The notes under the pieces: generated by a model | What the model was told of the DNA's origin: nothing | Database searches by the model: none | The model's input: only the letters and a program-made list of their open reading frames with translations | Program-made: the position numbers and the translations under genes | In this document: one piece after another, positions 18,280 to 27,003 of the stretch | Position numbering within the stretch: position 1 is the stretch's first letter | Layout: the number at the start of each line of letters is the position of its first letter | NCBI GenBank assembly: GCA_904424815.1 | Contig: CAJGBI010000001.1 | Coordinates: forward strand, 62,001 to 126,000 | DNA from: Puniceicoccaceae bacterium Marseille-Q1082 | GTDB taxonomy: Bacteria; Verrucomicrobiota; Verrucomicrobiia; Opitutales; Intestinicryptomonadaceae | Direction of reading: 5' to 3' | Length of the DNA: 64,000 nt

Positions 18280-18410
18280 ATTTGGCGAATGCTTTTGGGC
18301 TAAAAACGAGTTGCTGCGCGATAACAAAGACTCTCGCGTATGTCTAATACGCTTCGACCCTTTGTTTCGCTTGCGCCCCGTTTTTAGCTCCAAAAGCATT
18401 GCGCCAAATC
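18279..18410 (+). repeat. long hairpin element, copy A
   Basis: A 132-nt imperfect palindrome. The left arm GATTTGGCGAATGCTTTTGG (18279-18298) pairs with 18390-18410 (CCAAAAGCATTGCGCCAAAT then C), one base bulged. Inside, GCTAAAAACG pairs with CGTTTTTAGC and AACAAAG with CTTTGTT, capped by GCGTAT-GTCTA-ATACGC. The left arm starts on the last base of the GH2-like gene's TAG. Copy B at 46960-47090 has nearly the same arms but a different interior that still pairs. A conserved terminator follows 39 nt later. Confidence 0.85.
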
Positions 18411-18449
18411 GGGAACCCGCGGTTTTTCAGAACAAACTCTGTGTGTTAT

Positions 18450-18479
18450 AACGAACCTCTAATGGGAGGTTCGTTTTTT
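18450..18479 (+). terminator. conserved-type terminator after element A
   Basis: AACGAACCTC-TAATGG-GAGGTTCGTT followed by T6 in total. The same stem and flank occur at 47130-47159 and, on the minus strand, at 50444-50475 after rpmB. Confidence 0.9.
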
Positions 18480-18799
18480 GCCTGTTGCGGAGGTGTTTTA
18501 ATGGCAGACGCAAGGCGCCGATAAAATAAATGCGCGGCTCTATTTCATTGCGGCGCTTTGATTGAAAGAAAAAAGGGCGTTTGGGCGGCGCCCATCCGGC
18601 TCGAGAAAAAGCGGAGAATATTTTCCCGCGCACGGAGGGAAACGGGCGGCAGGCAATCCGCCAAGTTTCCGTCTTACAAATAGAAAAAAGTTTGGGGCGC
18701 GCGCCCGAATCGGATTTTCAGATCGGCGCCGCGCTCTCCGGAAGCGGCAAAAAAATTTGCTTGCGTTCAAAAGCGGGCGGATTTAACTACTCAAGGCAT
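18480..18799. other. intergenic region before the giant pilin-like gene
   Basis: About 320 bp with no gene that can be supported. The frame of the next gene stays open upstream to 18581 but that stretch has no ribosome-binding site or signal peptide and reads as non-coding. An AAGG site 5-8 nt before 18800 marks the real start. Confidence 0.5.
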
Positions 18800-21700
18800 A
18801 TGAACTACCCTTTTACCTCATACAAAAACGCGCATACCCGGCGCCCCCGCGAAAGGAAGGCGTTTGCGCTAGTGCTTTCATTGGCACTGATGGGTTTCAT
18901 GGTTTTGCTCGTGGTCACTTTGGCCACGATGGTTCAGCAGCAATTGAGGCTCAGCAGGCAGTCTTTGTACGACTTTAAGGCCAGGCAGGCGGCAAAGTTC
19001 GCGGCCTATCAGGCGATGTCGCGCGTTCAGGAGACGCTCGGCCCCGACCAGCGCATATCCGCCAACGCGATGATATTTGAAAAGCAACTTGCCGCCGGCA
19101 TCGAACAGCTCGAACAGGACGAGAAGTACGAGTGGTGGAAGAAGCCGATGGAAATAGACCGCGAAGAGGTCGAAAACATATCTTCCGACGACCCCATTTC
19201 CGAAAACAGAAACTGGGTCGGGGTGTGGTACAGCCACATTCGCTTGCAGCCCGACAAAATCGGGCAGGAGGAAAAGCGCGACGACTACATCAGAAGGACG
19301 GTTGACGAGGCCGTCACTTGGCTCGTTTCCGGCAACAAGGTTCGCGACGAAAAAGATACTACGGGTTCTCACTTGCAGTACAAGCCGACGCAAAAGCTCA
19401 ATCCCGGCCAGTACGTGAGGGCGGTTGCGGAGGGGTCCACCGCGTCTTCCGACGACCCGACAAGCAAGAACGGCCATGTTCTCGCGCCCATAGTCACGCT
19501 CAAAAACGACCCCAATCCCATCACCAACGAAGTCAGGGAAGACGGCAAACAGACCCGCATAGCGTGGTGGGTCGCCGACGAGGGCCAGAAGGCTTCCCTC
19601 AATGCTATTGCCCCCAAAAATTACATCACCCTCTTCAAGGAAGTGGATTACAGGATGCAGAGCCTGCCGTTCTATTCCGGCATAAACGGGCTTTCAGTTC
19701 CGGTGTCCGGAGGGGCGGGCATAAAGGCGTTTGAAATCAACACCGACGAGGAGTCTGCCGACCCGAACTCCATCGCCACTTTGCGCAATCTCACCGACGT
19801 AAAGCAGATCGACATACTCAAGTCCGCCAATGTTCCCTCAACGACGCAGCTGGCCAAGCTGTTCTTCCACGGCGTGACTTTCAATACCAAGGGATTGCTC
19901 GTAAACGTGCGCGAGGGCGGTTTCAAGAAAGACCTTTCTCTCGGCCTCACACGCCTTGACTACGGCAACGAGGAGGAAGATCCGGGCGACAAGCTCAACG
20001 AGAACGCGCCCGAGTACTTCCCGCGCCCCTACGGCACGGCGGGTTACGAGTACAAGACTTCCGCCTATCCGCTCCTTTGGGACGATATGATCGGAAAGAA
20101 TATTTCGCAAACCCGCATTCAACCCCAGAGCGAAAAGAGCAGGATAAACAACGGGCTCGGGCACATGTTCCCCCCGCAGATGTTCGTCCACGACGACCTT
20201 TCCGGCGGCGATTACGAGGGCGCGTCCACAATAGGCTCAATGCTCGATGAGCTCTTTTCAGACAAGTTCCTCTTTAAGGATCCGGGCGGTCCGCTGTGGT
20301 CGCAGCTGCGCTCGTATTACAATTTGAGGGCTGAAAACGACCCCGCCGCCGGAAAGCTTAAAGACAGGATTCAGACCGACGACAGGCACGGTTTCAAGCC
20401 CGTAGTAAAGCGTTTCCAGATATTTTACGTGCCTACCTTTGTGCACTACGGCTCGCAGCGGTACGGAGTGAGGCTGCACATCATTCCCATGCTGATACTC
20501 TACAATCCCTATGACACCAAGATTGCGGGCGACAGCTATTACATTTTGCAGGTAAATGCCGCCGAACAGCACCCGATTGGCTCGTTCAGGTTTGCCGTAG
20601 GGTACCGTTCGGGCGAAAACTTCCAGTGCCTGCGCGACTTGAGGACGGAACTCATCCCGTCGCTTGCGACCCAGGTAATCGGCAACGACAACGAAATGCG
20701 CCGCACTTACATAAAGCTTTCGAACCTCGGCATCTGGAATCAGGGCGTGCAGGGCTGGACGGCGCCGGACGACATCACCGCATGGATGTGGGACAGCGGC
20801 AGCGTCAACAACTCTCTCACTTACCGCGCCAACAAGATGGCAAACGACGACATAAATACGCCGTTGCCGTATTTCATGTCCACAAAGACGTTCTTTTACG
20901 ACCAGAGGATACTTCCCCTCGGCTACGGCACTACAAACAACAGGGGCGACGCCTTTACCGTGGCTCCGGGCGAAATCATCGCCCCCAACGCCGTTTCTCA
21001 GCAGACGAGAACCTGGGAAAACGACAACACCAACGTCAGCTACCACTGGAAGGGCATCATAGGAGCGGGCAATATCGTCCCGAGCATAGACCAGACCCTC
21101 ACGACCATGACCACTACCGGAAAGTGGTCGGCGAGAGTCGCGAGGATTCCGCTCTACCTGAACAACCTCTACATGTCCGCCTACCACGGCAGGTTCGTCA
21201 ACCCCAATTCGGGCGGCAATACCGACAGGAACAATTATCTGTTCAGGGCTCAGCGCGGAATCGCCGCGTACAATTCCAACAATGTAAGTACGAATAGCGA
21301 CAGCGGACTCGAGGGCGACCTCAGATTCGTGGCGTACAGCGAGGACGGCATAGAGCCCGGCAAGGCGGTAATATTCGTGATGAAGGAAATTGTCGCTTAC
21401 GTCGGCGACCCCGAAAAAAGCGCCGGCACTTCAAGCCTTGTCAAACAGAATGAAATAGGCCCCAACGGAGTCGTCGAATATCAGGGTAGGGACGATACTC
21501 CCTACGAAGACCGCGCCCTCATGCTCCCCTATGAGGAAGTCGGCACTTTCGGCGGATGCTTCTACATGGACGTTCCGCATCCGGAATCCGAGCACTACCT
21601 CAAATACTCTTCGGGCGCGACTTGGGATTATTCCTCGCTGCGCTATGCGAATGTGCTTTTCGACCTCAACCCGGGCTCGAAGTTCTCGGTTTGCAACCCC

Positions 21701-24589
21701 GCTTATACTGACAGCATGAGGGACGTGAACAACAACACTCCCCCCTCGAGCATATCGCAGTATTATATAGACATGCAGGACGTCACCGGCTGGCACAAAA
21801 GCGGCGCGCGCCCCCTCAACGCCATGCCGAACATGACGCCCATAGGCTACGCCATGTACGCTTATATGCCCAATTACGAGGCGGCGGGCCAGAGGCTTCC
21901 GGAACTTTCCCAAGGGCTCAAGAGGTATTTCTACCGCCAGCCGTCGCCGCGCGAATACCACAAGCAGCTGACGCTCAATGTTTGGCTTTGGAAGCGCGAC
22001 GGTTTCAAGTTTGAGGAAATCCCGACTTCCACAAACAATTCCGGCCACGGCGTGTATACGGACTTCACCCCGATGATGGCGCAGGTATTGGGTTATAGGA
22101 TATTCCTCGGAAACGCCCGCCAGAGCTTCCCCGATCCGACGCTCGTATACAGCTCGACCCAGGGGCAGCGCAGCGCGGATACTTCGCGCATCAACTTCCA
22201 CATGCCCGGACACATCCGCAACAATTCCAGGCTGACTTCGCTGCGCGCGTTCGAAAAGTTCTACGACACCGACGAACCCGGAATAGCGGAACTCAATGAC
22301 ATCACAGCCGAAAAAGACTTCATCACGGCAATCCAGACCAGCGGCGACGATACAAGCTCCGAAGCTTTCCGCGCCCGTTATTACATCAACTGGCTGGCTC
22401 TCAATCCGCGCAGGCACTCCGCCAACTATTGGAGGTGGTACGGGCAGAAGATAAACAACGGCCAGGACTTCCTCGGCGACGCCTCTCCGGAATCCGTAAA
22501 GGGCGATCTCAACGGAAGGGTGGTGGAGTGCACGGATTTTAACTACCACAAGACCCTCCACGACCAGATAACGGCTGGCGGCGACGAGACTACCCTCATT
22601 CCCTACGGCATCATATTCGCCCAGCCGTACGCCGAAAATATGCCCGGTTCGCAGCCCTTCTTCAACAGGAGGCTGTTCGTAAACGGTGACATTCGCGCGA
22701 CGTTCTTCGGGCAGGAGTACTGCGGCCGCGACGTTCCCAACGAGCAGACCGCGACCGCCACGACGGACGGCAAGTTCGTCTACAACACCCTCGGGCGCAT
22801 ATCGAACAACATGCAGGTGACCTCCCAGATATATTCTTCGGACGAGAGCGTCGGGGACGGCATGAGCAATGTCGGATACAGCATCAATATGCCCACCAAG
22901 GGATACGCCTACGTCGGCATGAGGGATTCCATCGGCGCCGAAACCGCGCCCATACACCACATTCTCAGGCGCACGGAGGTGGTCTCCAATCCCGCAAATC
23001 TCGCGAGCGCGAATTTGTCGTTCGGCGTCGGCTGGTACAAAGCGACCGACTGGAACCAGCAGGACAATACCAGCACCAACAACTGGTACAATTCCTACCA
23101 TATCGGATATCCGGATTCGCTGATGGCGCCCTTTGCCATAGGCAATTCGCTCTGCCCGAGCAGAATTCTTCCGGATCGCTCCTATCACGTCGCCTGGCTC
23201 GACGGATCCAATCCCCGCGAAGACGACGGCCTCCAAAACTGGACGCAGAGCAGGTACTGGAACGGCAAGCGCGAAAGCGACTTTGAAGAGGATCGCCACG
23301 CCATCTACGACATGTCCTGGCACCTCAACAACGTGCTGTGGGACGAGTACTTCTTCTCGACCCTCCCGTACCGCATAGACGACAGGCAGGACGCCTCGCG
23401 CCTCGACCCGGGCAACGCCTATCCCCTCAATCCGAGGTTGCAGTATGTCTCTTCAAATGAGGACGACTACATCAAGCTAAGCGACCTCGACTCCATCGAA
23501 ACCGAGGACCAGTTTGACGAAAACGCCTCGAAGCTGTGGATCAACGGGCCCTTCAACGTCAATTCCACGAATATCGACGCGTGGAAGGCAATACTCTCCA
23601 TCCATTACGGCGAAGAGGTTCAGGGGTACAGCGGCAGCCCGAATTCCGAGCCCGACAGGGTTCCGTTCCTGCGCTGGGAAGCCCCGTTTGTGGCGGAGGC
23701 ATTCCAGACCGGCGACCAGATCGACTCCCCGACCGTCATGCAAGGCTACCGTTCGCTCTCCGAGGACGAAATTGAAGAGCTCGCCTGCGCGATAGTCGAG
23801 CACATCAAGGACAGAGGGCCTTTCTACTCGATGTCCCACTTCGTCAACCGCGTCGTTTCCAATATCGCCGCCGAACAGAGGTATACCGACTCCCTCGGCG
23901 GGCAGAGCACTACGGCGGATCCCCTGCCGATGCCCGAAGAGGAAGCCGACAGGAACAACCTCGAAAAGGAATACGACGACAGGGGCGGCACCCATAAGGT
24001 CACACACATGCAGAAGGGCGTTCTCCAGGCCGCCATCGACAGCACGAATATCAACTCATCGTTCCACGACGAGCTCTGCATATCCATCGACGACGACAAC
24101 AATATGACTGAAGCCATCAAGAAGTCCGAAGGCTACAGCGCGTTCGCCAACCCCAAAGACGTATGGGAAAACTGGCGCGGCGCTATCGGCCCGCAGGCTA
24201 CCGGCGCGCCCGCGTATCTCATGCAGCAGGACATTCTCTCGAAAATCGGCTCTTTCCTCACCGTCCGTTCAGACACTTTCAAGATCAGGGCGTACGGCGA
24301 GATCAAGAACTCGATTACGGGCAGTGTCGAAAGCAAGGCTTGGTGCGAGATGGTCATTCAGAGAATGCCGGAATACATCGACGTGGATACCCTCGTGTCG
24401 AACGAGGGGCAGAAGGATACGGACACGACCGGCAGGGAGCTTGAAATGGGCCATCAGGAGGAAAAGACCATCACCTCCAAGAGGGATTACCTAAACGAGA
24501 TGACAAACGAACTCAGCGAGCTCAACAAGGCTCTCGGCAGAAGGTTCAAAGTCGTTTCGTTCAGGTGGCTCAACGACAGCGAAATATAA
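18800..24589 (+). CDS. giant PilX-type/pseudopilin-like protein, Verru_Chthon cassette protein A type
   Basis: A 1929-residue protein starting MNYPFTSYKNAHT, with AAGG upstream of the ATG. Residues about 22-48 form one hydrophobic helix (AFALVLSLALMGFMVLLVVT) after a basic stretch, like a type IV pilin or PilX N-terminus. QQQLRLSRQSLYDFKARQAA and AMSRVQETLGPDQRISA follow, a pattern typical of the Verru_Chthon cassette A family. The rest is Asp/Asn/Tyr-rich, beta-type and without recognised catalytic motifs. Near the C-terminus a GspK-like pattern may be present (SEDEIEELACAIVEHIKDRG, FYSMSHFVNRV). The usual partners B, C and D are not next to it. It is probably a very large minor pseudopilin or surface fibre exported with the Gsp system at 1.1-7.1 kb. 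Confidence 0.65.
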   Translation: MNYPFTSYKNAHTRRPRERKAFALVLSLALMGFMVLLVVTLATMVQQQLRLSRQSLYDFKARQAAKFAAYQAMSRVQETLGPDQRISANAMIFEKQLAAGIEQLEQDEKYEWWKKPMEIDREEVENISSDDPISENRNWVGVWYSHIRLQPDKIGQEEKRDDYIRRTVDEAVTWLVSGNKVRDEKDTTGSHLQYKPTQKLNPGQYVRAVAEGSTASSDDPTSKNGHVLAPIVTLKNDPNPITNEVREDGKQTRIAWWVADEGQKASLNAIAPKNYITLFKEVDYRMQSLPFYSGINGLSVPVSGGAGIKAFEINTDEESADPNSIATLRNLTDVKQIDILKSANVPSTTQLAKLFFHGVTFNTKGLLVNVREGGFKKDLSLGLTRLDYGNEEEDPGDKLNENAPEYFPRPYGTAGYEYKTSAYPLLWDDMIGKNISQTRIQPQSEKSRINNGLGHMFPPQMFVHDDLSGGDYEGASTIGSMLDELFSDKFLFKDPGGPLWSQLRSYYNLRAENDPAAGKLKDRIQTDDRHGFKPVVKRFQIFYVPTFVHYGSQRYGVRLHIIPMLILYNPYDTKIAGDSYYILQVNAAEQHPIGSFRFAVGYRSGENFQCLRDLRTELIPSLATQVIGNDNEMRRTYIKLSNLGIWNQGVQGWTAPDDITAWMWDSGSVNNSLTYRANKMANDDINTPLPYFMSTKTFFYDQRILPLGYGTTNNRGDAFTVAPGEIIAPNAVSQQTRTWENDNTNVSYHWKGIIGAGNIVPSIDQTLTTMTTTGKWSARVARIPLYLNNLYMSAYHGRFVNPNSGGNTDRNNYLFRAQRGIAAYNSNNVSTNSDSGLEGDLRFVAYSEDGIEPGKAVIFVMKEIVAYVGDPEKSAGTSSLVKQNEIGPNGVVEYQGRDDTPYEDRALMLPYEEVGTFGGCFYMDVPHPESEHYLKYSSGATWDYSSLRYANVLFDLNPGSKFSVCNPAYTDSMRDVNNNTPPSSISQYYIDMQDVTGWHKSGARPLNAMPNMTPIGYAMYAYMPNYEAAGQRLPELSQGLKRYFYRQPSPREYHKQLTLNVWLWKRDGFKFEEIPTSTNNSGHGVYTDFTPMMAQVLGYRIFLGNARQSFPDPTLVYSSTQGQRSADTSRINFHMPGHIRNNSRLTSLRAFEKFYDTDEPGIAELNDITAEKDFITAIQTSGDDTSSEAFRARYYINWLALNPRRHSANYWRWYGQKINNGQDFLGDASPESVKGDLNGRVVECTDFNYHKTLHDQITAGGDETTLIPYGIIFAQPYAENMPGSQPFFNRRLFVNGDIRATFFGQEYCGRDVPNEQTATATTDGKFVYNTLGRISNNMQVTSQIYSSDESVGDGMSNVGYSINMPTKGYAYVGMRDSIGAETAPIHHILRRTEVVSNPANLASANLSFGVGWYKATDWNQQDNTSTNNWYNSYHIGYPDSLMAPFAIGNSLCPSRILPDRSYHVAWLDGSNPREDDGLQNWTQSRYWNGKRESDFEEDRHAIYDMSWHLNNVLWDEYFFSTLPYRIDDRQDASRLDPGNAYPLNPRLQYVSSNEDDYIKLSDLDSIETEDQFDENASKLWINGPFNVNSTNIDAWKAILSIHYGEEVQGYSGSPNSEPDRVPFLRWEAPFVAEAFQTGDQIDSPTVMQGYRSLSEDEIEELACAIVEHIKDRGPFYSMSHFVNRVVSNIAAEQRYTDSLGGQSTTADPLPMPEEEADRNNLEKEYDDRGGTHKVTHMQKGVLQAAIDSTNINSSFHDELCISIDDDNNMTEAIKKSEGYSAFANPKDVWENWRGAIGPQATGAPAYLMQQDILSKIGSFLTVRSDTFKIRAYGEIKNSITGSVESKAWCEMVIQRMPEYIDVDTLVSNEGQKDTDTTGRELEMGHQEEKTITSKRDYLNEMTNELSELNKALGRRFKVVSFRWLNDSEI

Positions 24590-24598
24590 TCTGATCTT

Positions 24599-24641
24599 CC
24601 GCGCTTTCCCCTGCGTTTCGGGGGGAAAGCGCGGTTTTTTT
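24599..24641 (+). terminator. strong intrinsic terminator
   Basis: CCGCGCTTTCCCC pairs with GGGGAAAGCGCGG, followed by seven T. It ends the giant pilin-like gene. Confidence 0.92.
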
Positions 24642-24670
24642 ACCCCTTTTTCACGATAAAATTTTTGTAC

Positions 24671-25534
24671 ATGACAGTAAAATCCACACTCCGAGTAATG
24701 GCGGTTATACTGCTGCCTGTTTTTGCGAATGCCCAGACCCCGCCTGCGCCCCAGCCTGCCGCTTCGGCGCCCCAGCCCGCAGCCTCCGGCGCTCCGGCGC
24801 AAGGCGCGGCGGCCGCGGCCAACCAGAATAAAAAAGAGGATGAGGAAAAGCCTTCGGGCGAAGAACACGTGAGCGTGACTCTCAAAATTTACAGATGGAG
24901 TTTTGCAAATTCCATCTCAATGCCCGACTTCGGCACGGGCATAATATCCTCGCGCAGAACTGCCGCCGACGATACCAACCTTTGGTACAAGTCCGACGGC
25001 AAATGGCGCGAACTCAATATCGCCCCCCGCCAGATGAAGACCATAAAATACGAGGGGCCAAAAAATATGAGGTTTGCCAAGCGCAAGGAGAATCCGCCAA
25101 ACCCCGACAAGCCGGAAGCTGACGAAAACTTTTCTTCCGCGGGGCTTCTCAATATACCGATAAGCTCCGGTGACTTGTTCGCGCTCATGCTCAAAACGGG
25201 TTCCAACGCGCGTTTCTATCCCATGAATATTTCTCCCCAACAGCTGCCCAGAAACAAGTTCGCCGTTATGAACATGACGCGCCAGTCCGTGGCGTTCAAC
25301 ATCAACGGACAGACGAGCATAATCGGCCCCGGCAAATCTTTCATATTTTCTCCAAAGAAAAAGGACGGAGAGGGCATTACTTGCCAAATCGCCAAGCGGA
25401 TAAAAGGCAAATGGGTGGCGTGCTATAAAAATATAATATCGTTGCCCGACGATTCCAGAACTATGCTTCTGGTATACGATCCGGCAAACAAATCTTCGCC
25501 CAGATACAACGTCCAGGTTCTCAATCTACGTTAA
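24671..25534 (+). CDS. secreted protein of unknown function with Pro/Ala-rich linker
   Basis: A 287-residue protein. The ATG at 24671 gives the signal STLRVMAVILLPVFANAQ; a TTG two codons earlier is less likely. Residues about 20-55 are a Pro/Ala-rich linker, then a Lys/Glu patch (KKEDEEKPSGEE), then a beta-rich domain with ISSGDLFALMLKTGSNARFY, FNINGQTSIIGPGKSFIFSP and DDSRTMLLVYDPANK. I do not recognise the family. It follows the giant pilin-like gene behind its own terminator, so it has a separate promoter in an AT-rich stretch of about 30 nt; it may still act with that protein at the cell surface. Confidence 0.6.
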   Translation: MTVKSTLRVMAVILLPVFANAQTPPAPQPAASAPQPAASGAPAQGAAAAANQNKKEDEEKPSGEEHVSVTLKIYRWSFANSISMPDFGTGIISSRRTAADDTNLWYKSDGKWRELNIAPRQMKTIKYEGPKNMRFAKRKENPPNPDKPEADENFSSAGLLNIPISSGDLFALMLKTGSNARFYPMNISPQQLPRNKFAVMNMTRQSVAFNINGQTSIIGPGKSFIFSPKKKDGEGITCQIAKRIKGKWVACYKNIISLPDDSRTMLLVYDPANKSSPRYNVQVLNLR

Positions 25535-25560
25535 AAAACGGGCATTTTCCCGTGTTGCGG

Positions 25561-25602
25561 CCGCCGAGCGCGCAGTGCGCCATCGGCGGTTGCCGTTTTT
25601 TA
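25561..25602 (+). terminator. intrinsic terminator
   Basis: CCGCCGA pairs with TCGGCGG around an inner GCGC/GCGC stem, followed by TTGCCGTTTTTT. It ends the gene at 24671-25534. Confidence 0.75.
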
Positions 25603-25741
25603 TTCATGGCGACCGCGCAAAGGCGGATTTCCGAATATATGGCGGCGGATATTTTTTCTTTTTTCTGCTTTTTGTTTTTTGCGCGCGGGAGCGGGGCATA
25701 GGGCATTGCGCGTTTCAGATGCCGTTTTTCGGATTTTTTGC

Positions 25742-26460
25742 GAGTCAATTCAAGCGGAGCGCGAATGAGGTGCGAGCGGAGTGAGCAGACCCCGAAGGGG
25801 CGAGACGGGGCGGAGCCCGCGAGTCAATTCAAGCGGAGCGCGAATGAGGTGCGAGCGGAGTGAGCAGACCCCGAAGGGGCGAGACGGGGCGGAGCCCGCG
25901 AGTCAATTCAAGCGGAGCGCGAATGAGGTGCGAGCGGAGCGAGCAGACCCCGAAGGGGCGAGACGGGGCGGAGCCCGCGAGTCAATTCAAGCGGAGCGCG
26001 AATGAGATGCGAGCGGAGTGAGCAGACCCCGAAGGGGCGAGACGGGGCGGAGCCCGCGAGTCAATTCAAGCGGAGCGCGAATGAGATGCGAGCGGAGTGA
26101 GCAGACCCCGAAGGGGCGAGACGGGGCGGAGCCCGCGAGTCAATTCAAGCGGAGCGCGAATGAGATGCGAGCGGAGTGAGCAGACCCCGAAGGGGCGAGA
26201 CGGGGCGGAGCCCGCGAGTCAATTCAAGCGGAGCGCGAATGAGGTGCGAGCGGAGTGAGCAGACCCCGAAGGGGCGAGACGGGGCGGAGCCCGCGAGTCA
26301 ATTCAAGCGGAGCGCGAATGAGATGCGAGCGGAGTGAGCAGACCCCGAAGGGGCGAGACGGGGCGGAGCCCGCGAGTCAATTCAAGCGGAGCGCGAATGA
26401 GATGCGAGCGGAGTGAGCAGACCCCGAAGGGGCGAGACGGGGCGGAGCCCGCGAGTCAAC
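25742..26460. repeat. tandem array of nine 79-bp repeats
   Basis: Unit starts fall at 25742, 25821, 25900, 25979, 26058, 26137, 26216, 26295 and 26374, with an 8-nt partial tenth at 26453. Each begins GAGTCAATTCAAGCGGAGCG and contains ACCCCGAAGGGG, a short palindrome. Copies are nearly identical: the main variants are GAGGTG or GAGATG in the first half and one AGCGAG for AGTGAG in copy 3. Since 79 is not a multiple of 3, any translation through it cycles frames, so it is not a protein repeat. It lies between a plus-strand gene and convergent holA. Confidence 0.97.
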
Positions 26461-27003
26461 TTAACATCTCCGATCGGCGGGCTGGAGATTTTTGGGGGCG
26501 GACGCGCCGTTTGCGTTGCCCGATTTTCCCTGCCGTTTCCGAAAAATTCTAACGGGGCGGAGGGCGTTTTTTCTCCGCAAACCTTCGGCGGCCCTTTTGA
26601 GGATAATTCCTGTATTTTGCCGGCGCGGCGGCGAAAGCGGTTCTTGCCTTCATTGCCTTGCAGTCTTAACCGCCCGCTTCTGAAATTCCGCCTTGCGCGG
26701 GAAAACGTAATCGAAACGCTTGATAAATGGCGCGGAAATTGCAAATTCGCGCCGTATTTTATATGGGGCGCGCGAATTAAAACGCCGCGGAAGAAGCGGA
26801 TAAATTTTTGCTCTGCCGCGCCGGCGCGGCGGCTGGATTGCTTTGCGGAAGAATGCGGTTTAGTTTGCCGCCTCTTCCTCCAATATTGCGCGGGGCGATT
26901 CCGGAATTCTGTGGCGCGGCAGTTTATACGGGTGTTGCGATTTTTTTGCGCGATAAGGAGCGCTTTAAAAACGCCGCGGGCTGGATTCCGGTTTGGGGAG
27001 GGG
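26461..27003. other. intergenic region without recognisable gene
   Basis: About 540 bp between the tandem array and the end of holA. Open frames run through from the array but show no start signal, domain or codon pattern like the neighbours. Nothing further can be supported. Confidence 0.5.

Noticed and set aside
18279-18410. Integron attC site
   Set aside because: The long palindrome resembles attC in shape, but the ends lack the RYYYAAC/GTTRRRY core sites, and there is no integrase or cassette array.
21431-23323. 630-residue minus-strand gene inside the giant pilin-like gene
   Set aside because: It is a shadow frame of GC-rich coding DNA, with no recognisable domain; the plus-strand gene fully explains the sequence.
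25742-26460. CRISPR array
   Set aside because: The 79-bp units are directly adjacent with no unique spacers, and no cas genes are present; it is a simple tandem repeat.
25781-26552. Arg/Ser-rich proteins encoded in the tandem repeats
   Set aside because: The frames arise because 79 is not divisible by 3 and the repeat has no stop in some frames; there is no start site and no conserved protein.
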